From: an uncultured Lachnospiraceae bacterium
GTDB lineage: Bacteria > Bacillota > Clostridia > Lachnospirales > Lachnospiraceae
Assembly (NCBI GenBank): GCA_900549995.1
Contig: URQQ01000020.1
Span: forward strand, 1 to 64,000
Length of the DNA stretch: 64,000 nucleotides
Direction of reading: 5' to 3'
Position numbers and translations under genes: made by a program. Below, piece by piece: positions 17,201-25,712 of the stretch (the first letter of the stretch is position 1; every line of letters starts with the position of its first letter). Under the pieces are notes generated by a model that had not been told where the DNA came from, made no database searches, and worked only from the letters and a program-made list of their open reading frames with translations.

Positions 17201-18871
17201 TTGAAAAAAGAGAACAATTCAAAATTGAAAATCATTCCGCTCGGTGGATTAGAACTGATCGGAATGAACATTACTGCCTTTGAGTATGAAGACAGTATTA
17301 TTGTTGTGGACTGCGGTCTGGCGTTTCCGGAAGATGATATGCTTGGAATTGACCTTGTAATCCCGGATGTTACTTATCTGAAGGATAATATTGATAAAGT
17401 AAAAGGGTTTATTATCACTCATGGTCATGAGGATCATATCGGAGCCCTGCCGTACGTTTTAAAGGAAATGAATCTTCCGATCTATGCGACGAAGCTGACG
17501 CTTGGAATTATTGAGCACAAGCTGAAAGAGCATAACCTGCTGAGAAGCACAAGGAGAAAAATTGTGCGTCATGGCCAGTCGATCAATCTTGGCAAGTTCA
17601 GAATTGAGTTTATCAAGACCAACCACAGTATCCAGGATGCGGCAGCGCTTGCGATCTATTCACCGGCGGGAATTGTCGTGCATACAGGAGACTTTAAAGT
17701 AGACTATACTCCGGTATTCGGAGACGCAATTGATTTGCAGAGATTTGCGGAAATCGGGAAAAAGGGAGTGCTGGCGCTGATGTCAGACAGCACGAACGCG
17801 GAGCGGAAAGGGTTTACGATGTCAGAGAAGACGGTCGGAAAAACTTTTGACAATATTTTCTCTGAGCACAGAAACACACGTATTATCGTTGCCACGTTTG
17901 CGTCGAATGTAGACCGTGTGCAGCAGATTATCAATTCCGCATATAAGTTTGACCGCAAGGTTGTTGTCGAGGGAAGAAGTATGGTGAATATCATCTCGAC
18001 GGCATCGGAACTTGGATATCTGAAAGTACCGGATAAGACACTGATTGATATTGATCAGCTGAAAAATTATCCGGATGAAAAGACGGTGCTGATCACAACG
18101 GGAAGCCAGGGTGAATCTATGGCGGCACTGTCCAGGATGGCAGCAGATATTCATAAGAAAATAACAATTAAGCCGACGGATACTGTCATTTTCAGTTCCA
18201 ATCCGATTCCCGGGAATGAAAAAGCCGTTTCCCGTGTCATCAATGAATTGTCTGAGAAAGGTGCAGATGTCATCTTCCAGGATGCCCATGTATCAGGACA
18301 TGCCTGCCAGGAGGAATTAAAGCTTATCTATTCCCTTGTAAGACCAAAGTATGCGATTCCGGTCCACGGGGAGTACCGTCATCTGAAAGCCAATGCGGGC
18401 ATTGCAGAGTCTCTTGGAATTGAGAAAGATAATATCTTTATTCTTCATTCCGGGGATGTGCTGGAGTTAAGTGATCAGGAAGCAAAAGTTGTAGATAAAG
18501 TACACACCGGCTCCATTCTGGTAGACGGGCTTGGCGTCGGGGACGTTGGCAATATTGTACTCCGTGACCGCCAGCATCTGGCAGAGGATGGAATTCTGAT
18601 TGTTGTTCTGACTTTGGAGAAGGGAAGCAATACGCTTCTGTCAGGACCGGACATTGTATCCAGAGGATTTGTCTATGTAAGAGAATCCGAAATTCTGATG
18701 GATGAGGCAAGAAAGGTATTATGCAATGCCCTGGATGACTGCCTGAGAAATAAACATGCAGACTGGAGCAGAATTAAAACGGTGATCCGTGATACGATGA
18801 ATGATTTTATCTGGAAGAAGACGAAGAGAAAACCTATGATTCTTCCGATTATTATGGATGTAAATGCGTAG
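17201..18871 (+). CDS. rnj: Ribonuclease J
   Basis: 556 residues from a TTG start at 17201, chosen because ATGGAGGTG lies 7-12 bases upstream; an ATG at 17159 overlaps the Fur stop and lacks a site. Metallo-beta-lactamase/beta-CASP fold: IIPLGGLELIGMN, the zinc motif THGHEDHIGA, HTGDFKVD, SDSTNAERKG, the CASP motif region and HVSGHACQEELK, with the final VHGEYRHL, then the C-terminal domain. RNase J is a 5'-3' exo- and endoribonuclease central to mRNA decay and rRNA maturation in Firmicutes. Confidence 0.95.
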   Translation: MKKENNSKLKIIPLGGLELIGMNITAFEYEDSIIVVDCGLAFPEDDMLGIDLVIPDVTYLKDNIDKVKGFIITHGHEDHIGALPYVLKEMNLPIYATKLTLGIIEHKLKEHNLLRSTRRKIVRHGQSINLGKFRIEFIKTNHSIQDAAALAIYSPAGIVVHTGDFKVDYTPVFGDAIDLQRFAEIGKKGVLALMSDSTNAERKGFTMSEKTVGKTFDNIFSEHRNTRIIVATFASNVDRVQQIINSAYKFDRKVVVEGRSMVNIISTASELGYLKVPDKTLIDIDQLKNYPDEKTVLITTGSQGESMAALSRMAADIHKKITIKPTDTVIFSSNPIPGNEKAVSRVINELSEKGADVIFQDAHVSGHACQEELKLIYSLVRPKYAIPVHGEYRHLKANAGIAESLGIEKDNIFILHSGDVLELSDQEAKVVDKVHTGSILVDGLGVGDVGNIVLRDRQHLAEDGILIVVLTLEKGSNTLLSGPDIVSRGFVYVRESEILMDEARKVLCNALDDCLRNKHADWSRIKTVIRDTMNDFIWKKTKRKPMILPIIMDVNA

Positions 18872-18928
18872 TCCGCTGCAGGATATGCAGTTTACAGACA
18901 GAAATATATAACAGGAAAAGGAGTCATT

Positions 18929-19582
18929 ATGATAGTAGATGAACGTATGGTAACTTTCATCAACTCCTTGGAAACAGAGAATAGTGAACTGCTGGAGGCA
19001 ATTGAGAAAGAGGCACTTGATACGTATGTACCGATCATACGCAAAGAGATGCAGAGCTTTCTGAAGGTGCTTCTGGCAATACAAAAACCTATGCGCATTC
19101 TGGAAGTCGGAACCGCCGTAGGTTTCTCTGCTTTATTGATGAGTGAGTACGCTCCGGCGGGATGTAAAATTACGACAATAGAAAAATATGAGAAACGGCT
19201 TCCGATCGCGCGGGAGAATTTTAAAAGAGCCGGCAGGGAAGAACAGATTACATTAATTCCCGGGGATGCCCTGGAAGTGATGAAGGGGCTTGAAGGGCCG
19301 TATGATTTTATATTCATGGATGCGGCAAAAGGGCAGTATATTGCCTATCTGCCGGAAGTCTTAAGGCTCCTTGCGGATGACGGAGTGCTCGTGTCCGACA
19401 ATGTGCTGCAGGATGGAGATATTATGGAATCACGATATGCAGTCGAGCGGAGAAACAGGACGATCCACAGCAGGATGAGAGAGTACCTGTATGAATTGAA
19501 ACACAACAGTAAAATTTTAACCTCCATTCTGCCGCTTGGGGATGGAGTAGCATTAAGTACGAAAGTAAGAGAGGAATCATAG
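18929..19582 (+). CDS. trmR: O-methyltransferase, TrmR-like (tRNA 5-hydroxyuridine methyltransferase)
   Basis: 217 residues, class I SAM-dependent O-methyltransferase family 3: RILEVGTAVGFSALLM (SAM site), ITTIEKYEKRLPIAREN, DFIFMDAAKGQYIAYLPEV with the metal-binding Asp, and LVSDNVLQDG. In B. subtilis the orthologous yrrM (trmR) is followed by U32 proteins that make the ho5U substrate, and the same order occurs here. It would convert ho5U34 to mo5U34 in tRNA. The stop codon is directly abutted by the U32 start. Confidence 0.85.
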   Translation: MIVDERMVTFINSLETENSELLEAIEKEALDTYVPIIRKEMQSFLKVLLAIQKPMRILEVGTAVGFSALLMSEYAPAGCKITTIEKYEKRLPIARENFKRAGREEQITLIPGDALEVMKGLEGPYDFIFMDAAKGQYIAYLPEVLRLLADDGVLVSDNVLQDGDIMESRYAVERRNRTIHSRMREYLYELKHNSKILTSILPLGDGVALSTKVREES

Positions 19583-20815
19583 ATGGCAAGACATCCAGAA
19601 TTATTAATCCCGGCCAGCAGCCTGGAGGTTTTAAAAACAGCAGTTATATTCGGAGCAGATGCAGTATATATCGGAGGTGAGGCTTTCGGCCTGAGGGCGA
19701 AGGCGAAGAATTTCTCGATGGATGATATGAAGGAAGGAATCGCCTTTGCCCATGCACATGATGTCAAAGTCTATGTGACGGCTAATATTATCGCGCATAA
19801 CGACGATCTTGCCGGTGTGAGGGAGTATTTTGAAGAACTCAGGGGAATTGCCCCTGATGCTCTGATTATCGCGGATCCGGGCGTATTTGAGATCGCGGGG
19901 GAAGTATGTCCTGAGATTGAACGTCATATCAGCACACAGGCCAACAACACGAATTATGCGACGTACCGCTTCTGGCATAAGCTTGGCGCCAGCCGGGTGG
20001 TCACAGCGAGAGAACTGTCGCTTGAGGAAATCAAAGAAATCAGAAAGAACATTCCGGATGAGCTGGAGATTGAGACTTTCGTCCATGGGGCGATGTGTAT
20101 TTCCTATTCAGGAAGATGTCTGCTCAGCAATTATTTCACAGGAAGAGATGCCAACCATGGGGCATGTACCCATCCGTGCCGCTGGAAATATTCGGTGGTG
20201 GAGGAGACGAGGCCTGGGGAATATCTGCCGGTCTATGAAAATGAACGGGGAACTTATATATTTAATTCCAAAGATCTGTGCATGATCGAGCATATCCCGG
20301 AATTAATTGAGGCAGGAATCGACAGCTTTAAGATTGAAGGCAGGATGAAAACAGCACTTTACGTCGCAACTGTCGCGAGGACTTACCGCAAAGCAATTGA
20401 TGATTACCAGAAAGATCCAAAGATTTATGAAGAAAACATGCCGTGGTATCTGGATCAGATTGTAAACTGCACATACCGGCAGTTTACAACAGGATTCTTT
20501 TTTGATAAACCATCTTATGAGACGCAGATTTATGACAATAATACGTATGTAAAAGAATATACTTACCTTGGGATCATCGGAGGTGAGAGAGATGGCATGT
20601 ACCGGATTGAACAGAGGAACAAATTCTCTGTCGGAGAACAGATAGAGGTCATGAAACCGGATGGAAGCAATGACCTTGTGACCGTACAGCGCATTGTAGA
20701 CGAGGAGGGGAATGAGCAGGAGAGTGCACCTCATCCGAAACAGGTGCTGTATGTGGATCTGGGAACGAAGGCAGAGCAATATGACATACTAAGGAGAAAG
20801 GAAGAGGAAGCATGA
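19583..20815 (+). CDS. U32 family protein, TrhP-like tRNA hydroxylation protein
   Basis: 410 residues. Peptidase U32 features: ELLIPASSLEVLKTAVIFGADAVYIGG at the N-terminus, DALIIADPGVFEIA, the signature ETFVHGAMCISYSGRCLLSNYFTGRDAN with conserved cysteines, and the C-terminal U32 barrel (YLGIIGG ... IEVMKPDG). U32 proteins next to TrmR (B. subtilis TrhP1/TrhP2, YrrN/YrrO) take part in prephenate-dependent 5-hydroxyuridine formation in tRNA rather than proteolysis. Only one U32 protein is present here instead of two. The start overlaps nothing but directly follows the trmR stop. Confidence 0.85.
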   Translation: MARHPELLIPASSLEVLKTAVIFGADAVYIGGEAFGLRAKAKNFSMDDMKEGIAFAHAHDVKVYVTANIIAHNDDLAGVREYFEELRGIAPDALIIADPGVFEIAGEVCPEIERHISTQANNTNYATYRFWHKLGASRVVTARELSLEEIKEIRKNIPDELEIETFVHGAMCISYSGRCLLSNYFTGRDANHGACTHPCRWKYSVVEETRPGEYLPVYENERGTYIFNSKDLCMIEHIPELIEAGIDSFKIEGRMKTALYVATVARTYRKAIDDYQKDPKIYEENMPWYLDQIVNCTYRQFTTGFFFDKPSYETQIYDNNTYVKEYTYLGIIGGERDGMYRIEQRNKFSVGEQIEVMKPDGSNDLVTVQRIVDEEGNEQESAPHPKQVLYVDLGTKAEQYDILRRKEEEA

Positions 20816-21447
20816 AACCAAGAGAAATCAGAAACCAACTGTTAGGTGAACATGTGGTAAAAGCGCTGGAATCAAGGAATATGGAAGCATATTACGTTCA
20901 TACGAAGGAAGAAGCGCTGAAAAAAGCGCTGGAATTGATTCCGGAAGGCAGCTCAGTCGGCTGGGGCGGATCAGCAAGTGTTGAAGAGATCGGCCTGAAA
21001 AATGCGGTCAGGACAGGAAATTATACCGTGCTGGACCGTGAAAAAGCCGCGACACCGGAGGAAAACACCCGGATTACGCATGAAGTTCTGTCCTGTGATT
21101 ATTTTCTGACAAGCAGCAATGCAGTTTCGGAAGACGGAATTCTTGTGAATATTGACGGGAGTGCCAACCGTCTTGCGGCAATCTGTTACGGACCGAAATA
21201 TGTTGTGATGGTAGTCGGTATCAATAAGATTGTAAAGTCAGAGGCGGATGCACTGTCACGTGCCAGAAATGAGGCGGCTCCGGTCAATGCGCAGAGATTT
21301 GGCATTGATACACCATGCAGCAAGACAGGATGCTGTTATGACTGTAAGAGCCCGGATACGATCTGCTGTCAGTTTCTGACAACAAGGTACAGTAAAGTGA
21401 AAAACAGGATTAAGGTAATTCTTGTGGGAGAAGAACTGGGATTCTGA
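20812..21447 (+). CDS. LUD domain-containing protein (LutC/YkgG-like)
   Basis: 211 residues. LUD fold: KALELIPEGSSVGWGGSASVEEIGL, TSSNAVSEDGILVNIDGSANRLAAICYGPKYVVMVVG, and a cysteine-rich segment TPCSKTGCCYDCKSPDTICC near residue 163-182. LUD proteins include lactate utilisation LutC and related proteins of unknown function. This single-domain type with a C-terminal cysteine cluster is common in Clostridia. The start overlaps the U32 stop (ATGA), so it is part of that operon; a link to tRNA modification is only positional. Confidence 0.85.
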   Translation: MKPREIRNQLLGEHVVKALESRNMEAYYVHTKEEALKKALELIPEGSSVGWGGSASVEEIGLKNAVRTGNYTVLDREKAATPEENTRITHEVLSCDYFLTSSNAVSEDGILVNIDGSANRLAAICYGPKYVVMVVGINKIVKSEADALSRARNEAAPVNAQRFGIDTPCSKTGCCYDCKSPDTICCQFLTTRYSKVKNRIKVILVGEELGF

Positions 21448-21460
21448 TAACATATGTATG

Positions 21461-21501
21461 AACTGCTGCAGCAGGGCTAAGGCCAGGTTACAGCAGTTTT
21501 T
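21461..21501 (+). terminator. Terminator after the LUD gene
   Basis: Stem AACTGCTG (21461-21468) / CAGCAGTT (21491-21498) enclosing a smaller GC-rich hairpin, followed by TTTT. It ends the trmR-U32-LUD transcript just before the convergent sigK gene. Confidence 0.65.
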
Positions 21502-21528
21502 AATTTCCCGGGAAATGATGTCCTTAAG

Positions 21529-22158
21529 TTACGGGAAAAATGGACGAAGCTTTTCGATTGCGCTTTTTTCAATGCGCGAGACGTAAGAGCGGGAAATACC
21601 AAGCCTGGAAGCGATTTCACGCTGGGTATATTCCTCTTCGTTATAGAGTCCGTAGCGCATTTTCAGGACAAGCCGTTCCCTTTGGGAAAGCTCGGATTCT
21701 ACCTTCGTATAAAGTGTACGTACATCGTCTTTTAACGATACCTGTGTCTGGGCATCGTCATCGTCAGTTTCGATGATGTCAAACAGCTGTATCTCATTTC
21801 CCTCCCGGTCAGTTCCAATTGGCTCATAGAGAGAGACTTCTTTGGAGGTTTTTTTCTTGGTACGGAGCATCATGAGAATTTCATTCTCAATGCAGCGCGC
21901 AGCGTATGTGGCGAGCCTGTTGTTGCGGTCAGGATTGAATGTGACAACTGCCTTAATCAGTCCGATTGTCCCGATGGAGATCAGGTCTTCGGGATCTTCA
22001 TCGAGATACTGGTATTTTTTTATGACGTGCGCAACAAGCCGCAGGTTTCGCTCGATTAAGATATGTTTCGCTTCAAGGTCGCCCTCCGTATACTTTTGCA
22101 TATAATATCTTTCTTCGGCGGCAGTGAGGGGTTTAGGAAATGATTTCAAGAAAAGCAC
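21529..22158 (-). CDS. sigK: RNA polymerase sporulation sigma factor SigK
   Basis: 209 residues or fewer. Sigma-70 region 2 (ERNLRLVAHVIKKYQ, EDLISIGTIGLIKAV, LATYAARCIENEILMMLR), then the sigma-K/E-type phrase VSLYEPIGTDREGNEIQLFDI, and region 4 with ERLVLKMRYGL and helix-turn-helix EYTQREIASRLGISRSYVSRIEKSAIEKL. It drives late mother-cell sporulation genes. The gene is uninterrupted by a skin-type element. The N-terminus begins only a few residues before FPKPLT, so the ~20-residue membrane pro-sequence of B. subtilis pro-SigK is absent, as in C. difficile. The GTG at 22158 gives 209 residues; a TTG at 22149 is better spaced from AGAGGTG and may be the real start. Confidence 0.9.
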   Translation of the reverse strand: MLFLKSFPKPLTAAEERYYMQKYTEGDLEAKHILIERNLRLVAHVIKKYQYLDEDPEDLISIGTIGLIKAVVTFNPDRNNRLATYAARCIENEILMMLRTKKKTSKEVSLYEPIGTDREGNEIQLFDIIETDDDDAQTQVSLKDDVRTLYTKVESELSQRERLVLKMRYGLYNEEEYTQREIASRLGISRSYVSRIEKSAIEKLRPFFP

Positions 22159-22206
22159 CTCTTAGCGTATTTGATATAGTTTATGTGGGGACAAAACTAA
22201 TTGTGC

Positions 22207-22222
22207 TTTTCCATATGGAAAA
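22207..22222. promoter_or_regulatory. Perfect 16-bp palindrome between sigK and the HPr-like gene
   Basis: TTTTCCATATGGAAAA reads identically on both strands. It lies in the 217-bp divergent region between sigK and the second HPr-like gene. Its form suits a dimeric regulator, but no regulator is identified. Confidence 0.35.
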
Positions 22223-22297
22223 CTTTTAGACTGTGGAATTATAGATAAACAAATGATTATATGATGAGCAATAATATAATAAAAATAGAATAAGTGA

Positions 22298-22326
22298 TTG
22301 ACATATTTTGGTTATATCGCTAAAAT
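22298..22326 (+). promoter_or_regulatory. Sigma-A promoter of the second HPr-like gene
   Basis: TTGACA (22298-22303), 17-base spacer, TAAAAT (22321-22326), about 50 bases before the start codon. Confidence 0.65.
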
Positions 22327-22375
22327 GGATAAAAGATAAAATTTGCGGAGCAAGGGAAATGGGAGGAAATGATTT

Positions 22376-22603
22376 ATGAAAATACAGATTCTGTTGAATT
22401 CCGAGACAGATGTGGCGGAATTTATTAAAGTGACATCCAGATATCCTCATGACCTGGATATTAAAGCAGGGGGATACGAAGTGGATGCGAAATCCCTTCT
22501 CGGGGTTCTCGGAACTGCATTGCAGAGAAAAGCAGAATTGAAGGTGCATGCAGATTCGATGGAAGGACTTGAAAAGATATCAAGGTATATTGTTACCGAA
22601 TAA
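22376..22603 (+). CDS. Second HPr-fold protein without the active-site histidine
   Basis: 75 residues. GYEVDAKSLLGVLGTAL around Ser40 is the HPr Ser46-type region and the rest fits an HPr fold (LKVHADSMEGLEKI). The N-terminus (KIQILLNSETDVAEFIKVT) has no His at the PTS phosphorylation position. It is a paralogue of the protein at 13844-14080. Strong GGGAGGAAATG site; own promoter and terminator, so it is expressed alone. Role unknown: possibly a Crh-like regulator or another use of the fold. Confidence 0.78.
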   Translation: MKIQILLNSETDVAEFIKVTSRYPHDLDIKAGGYEVDAKSLLGVLGTALQRKAELKVHADSMEGLEKISRYIVTE

Positions 22604-22606
22604 AGG

Positions 22607-22641
22607 AAAGCAGCTGCAGGAAAATCCACAGCTGCTTTTTT
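22607..22641 (+). terminator. Terminator of the second HPr-like gene
   Basis: Stem AAAGCAGCTG / CAGCTGCTTT (22607-22616, 22629-22638) with an inner GGA...TCC pairing, followed by a T-run. It overlaps the end of the gene by a few bases. Confidence 0.8.
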
Positions 22642-22698
22642 AATATAATACTTCAGTTTCTACATTCTGCCTGGACGGATGTCTTGACTGGAGAACGG

Positions 22699-23871
22699 CT
22701 AAAACACAAGGGTTACCAGATGATAAATCCAGTTCGCCGCTACACCGGCACAGATTCCTCCGACCGTATGAGAGAAAATTGCTTTGCCAGTCAGATGATT
22801 GCATTTCAGACTTGACATCATAGCGACGTGTGTGCTTAAGTATCCACTCCAGCACATACACATTGCTGTGAATACAGCGATATCGTTCCCGTGGATCAGG
22901 CCGTCAGCAAGCATTTTCGGTACAAGTCCGATTGCAGCGCCGGCAGCGCCAAGTGCTGTGATTGGAACAGCAACAGCGGAAGAACTTGAGAAACCGAACA
23001 GCGGTGTCAGGATAAACTTCAGTTTTTCACCGATCCATGGAAGGAGTGCAACTCCTTCATATGCAGCACCGGTATAGGTGCCTGCTTCAGAAGGACCGTT
23101 TGTCAGCATCAGAATAATGGTGCAGATAAACAAAACACCAGGGATAATTGCAACACCCATGCCGACTCCGCTTTTACCGCCGGTTAACAGTGCGTCAATC
23201 GCGCGGGAACCGACACTTCCGGGACGGACAACACGGTAATTGAAATTATCTTTCTCATCTGTGTCATCTAAAGGAATACAGTATTCTGTTGTACCAAATT
23301 CTTTTTTTGTGAAATGCATCATGATTCTGACACTTACAATACTTCCGACAATAGCTCCGACATTACCAATGACAGCAGCAAGTCCGAAATTCTCACCTTT
23401 CGGTGCAGCAAGCCCAATCATAAATGTGGTGACGATCAGTCCCATACCAAAGGAAGTCCCAAGGTTGGTCAAGGTTGGAAGCTGATATTTTTTAAAATAT
23501 TTTTTGAAGTTCTTGTCATCTGCAAGGCTCAAAATTGCCGGGTTGTCAGATAAATAAGTAGTGACAACTCCAATTGCAGAAGCGCCCGGGAGACCGTAAA
23601 TTGGCTTCATCAGAGGCGAAAGAAGTTTGTTAATCATCGCGATTACTCCAAACTCTGAAAAAAGGCCGGAAAACGCTCCGGCTAAAACTGCGATAGCCAT
23701 AATCTTAAATACGGTGTCATTCAGCAGCTCGTAAGCAGTATTGATCATAGTGTTCATCATGTTGACCCCACCCATACGATTACCGACCAGACCAAAGAAG
23801 GCTGCTAAAACAGCAAGAAATACGAAGCACTCAACACTGACTGCTTTTTTTAGGTTTTTCCCCGATTCCAT
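22699..23871 (-). CDS. Gate-domain (nucleoside-recognition-like) membrane protein
   Basis: 390 residues with about ten hydrophobic helices. It contains the repeated Gate-type phrases NDTVFKIMAIAVLAGAFSGLF and GASAIGVVTTYLSDNPAILSLADD, and a second half with GVGMGVAIIPGVLFICTII and FSSSSAVAVPITALGAAGAAIG, ending in two helices with conserved MCWSGYLSTHVAMM. It resembles the nucleoside-recognition/YjiH-type membrane proteins and probably the clostridial CD0519/CD1768-type family. The transported or sensed substrate is unknown. GAGAGGAAATA precedes the start. It is convergent with the HPr-like gene. Confidence 0.7.
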   Translation of the reverse strand: MESGKNLKKAVSVECFVFLAVLAAFFGLVGNRMGGVNMMNTMINTAYELLNDTVFKIMAIAVLAGAFSGLFSEFGVIAMINKLLSPLMKPIYGLPGASAIGVVTTYLSDNPAILSLADDKNFKKYFKKYQLPTLTNLGTSFGMGLIVTTFMIGLAAPKGENFGLAAVIGNVGAIVGSIVSVRIMMHFTKKEFGTTEYCIPLDDTDEKDNFNYRVVRPGSVGSRAIDALLTGGKSGVGMGVAIIPGVLFICTIILMLTNGPSEAGTYTGAAYEGVALLPWIGEKLKFILTPLFGFSSSSAVAVPITALGAAGAAIGLVPKMLADGLIHGNDIAVFTAMCMCWSGYLSTHVAMMSSLKCNHLTGKAIFSHTVGGICAGVAANWIYHLVTLVF

Positions 23872-24181
23872 ATTATTTCCTCTCTGTATTTAATTTTTGT
23901 TTTCGTTTTTTATTCAATTTTTCAGTGCGCACTAACAGCATGATAACATGTATAATTGCAGGATGCAACAGATTTTGCAATAAATTGTAGAATTTTTAAC
24001 AAAGTAGTAAGTCAGCGTAGTAGTGTAAAAAAGGGAAAATATGGTTGTGGTTTGTCACGGACTGTGTTATAGTAAAAGCATAATTTCTGGAGAAATTCTG
24101 TCTCCGGCAAGTATTCTGGCAGTTCAGCCAATTTATCAGTTTTGTAAGTAAAAGTCAAAAAATGAAAGGAGTGTGCGGCGT
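23872..24181. promoter_or_regulatory. 310-bp divergent region between the Gate protein and comM/yifB
   Basis: No gene. A rightward promoter candidate is TTGTGG (24045-24050), 17 bases, TATAGT (24068-24073). A small perfect dyad TTGCA-GGA-TGCAA (23956-23968) lies on the Gate-gene side. An AATTTCT / AGAAATT hairpin follows the rightward -10 at about 24082. Otherwise it is AT-rich with nothing recognisable. Confidence 0.4.
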
Positions 24182-25708
24182 ATGTTTGGCACAGTATTAT
24201 CTGCGGCCTTGAAGGGGATGCATGCAGAATTCGTGCATGTGGAAGCAGATACAAGCAATGGGCTTCCGATGTTCCAGATGGTTGGATATCTTTCTTCGGA
24301 AGTCAAAGAAGCAAAAGAAAGGGTGAGGACTGCGATTAAGAATACAGGAATTACCCTGCCGCCGAAGAAGACGGTTGTGAATCTCTCTCCGGCGAATGTA
24401 AGGAAACGGGGAGCGGCATTTGATCTGCCGATTGCAGTTGCGATTCTTGTATCACAGGGGATGCTGAAAAATGAAAGGCTTGAGGATACAGTGATTATTG
24501 GAGAACTTGGCCTTGACGGGGAGGTAAAGGGGGTTCCAGGCGTACTTCCGATTGTGCTTGAAGCGTCAAAAGCCGGCTGCCGTGCCTGCATTGTCCCGGA
24601 GTGTAATGCAAAGGAAGGACAGCTTGTCAGAGAGATGGAAGTCGTCAGTGTCAGCAGTCTGTCAGAAGTATGCGATTACCTGAATTACGGGAAAATATTA
24701 CAGAAAGAAGGGAAAAGCGGGGATGAACCGTGCAAGGAAACTTATGCGATAGATTACAGTGAAGTCTATGGACAGGAGAGTGTGAAACGGGCAGCTGAGG
24801 TAGCGGTTGCAGGAGGGCATAATCTGCTTCTGATCGGACCGCCGGGATCAGGAAAAACAATGATTGGGAAGAGAATTCCTACAATTTTTCCGCCGCTTTC
24901 CATGGAGGAAAGTATGGAGATTACAGCGGTTTACAGCATCATGGGCCTGGTGGAGAGCCAGAGGCCGCTGGTGAGAAACAGGCCGTTTCGTGAAGTGCAC
25001 CATACGGCCACGAGATGTGCCCTGATTGGAGGAGGAATGACGCCTGTTCCGGGCGAGATGAGCCTGGCAGACGGTGGGGTTTTGTTCCTTGATGAGCTGG
25101 CGGAATTTCAAAAACCGGTACTTGAAGCGATGCGGCAGCCGATGGAGGAGAAGAAAGTCAGGATCACGAGACGGCAGGAGACTTATTTGTTTCCGGCAGA
25201 CTGCATGATTGTCGCAGCAATGAATCCATGCCCCTGCGGCAATTACCCTGACTACAACCGCTGTCTGTGCAGTGATCATCAGATACAACAGTATTTATCA
25301 GGAATCAGCCAGCCTTTTATGGATCGGATGGATTTGTGCGCGGAGGCACCGAAGGTGGAATATGAGAAGCTGAGAGGCAGAGGAGAGGCGGAAGAGTCCA
25401 GTGTAATCAGGGAGCGTGTCTGCCATGCGAGAGAAATACAAAAGAATCGTTACCGGGAGGAAAAATTTTTGGTCAACGCCCATTTGGGAGTGAAGGAACT
25501 TGAAAAATACTGTGTTCTTGGGAAGGAAGAAGATGATCTCATGCGAAAGGCATTTGCACAGTATCATCTGACGGCCAGAACCTATCATAAAGTGCTGAAA
25601 ACTGCGAGGACGATTGCTGATCTGGCAACGGAAGAGCGGATTCGCGCAAACCATCTGAGAGAGGCGCTGAGTTACCGGGCGATGGATCAGAAATACTGGG
25701 GGAGGTAA
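24182..25708 (+). CDS. YifB/ComM family Mg-chelatase-like AAA ATPase
   Basis: 508 residues from ATG 24182 (AAAGGAGTG ten bases upstream; a GTG at 24173 is too close to the site). Order: N-terminal ChlI/Lon-protease-like domain (FGTVLSAALKGMHAEFVHVEADTS ... VNLSPANVRKRG), AAA core with Walker A GPPGSGKTM, Walker B LFLDELAEF, MNPCPCGNYPD with clustered cysteines, and a C-terminal ChlI lid domain. ComM is a hexameric helicase promoting branch migration in natural transformation in Haemophilus and Vibrio. Adjacency to dprA supports a recombination or DNA-uptake role. Confidence 0.92.
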   Translation: MFGTVLSAALKGMHAEFVHVEADTSNGLPMFQMVGYLSSEVKEAKERVRTAIKNTGITLPPKKTVVNLSPANVRKRGAAFDLPIAVAILVSQGMLKNERLEDTVIIGELGLDGEVKGVPGVLPIVLEASKAGCRACIVPECNAKEGQLVREMEVVSVSSLSEVCDYLNYGKILQKEGKSGDEPCKETYAIDYSEVYGQESVKRAAEVAVAGGHNLLLIGPPGSGKTMIGKRIPTIFPPLSMEESMEITAVYSIMGLVESQRPLVRNRPFREVHHTATRCALIGGGMTPVPGEMSLADGGVLFLDELAEFQKPVLEAMRQPMEEKKVRITRRQETYLFPADCMIVAAMNPCPCGNYPDYNRCLCSDHQIQQYLSGISQPFMDRMDLCAEAPKVEYEKLRGRGEAEESSVIRERVCHAREIQKNRYREEKFLVNAHLGVKELEKYCVLGKEEDDLMRKAFAQYHLTARTYHKVLKTARTIADLATEERIRANHLREALSYRAMDQKYWGR

Positions 25709-25712
25709 GTAT

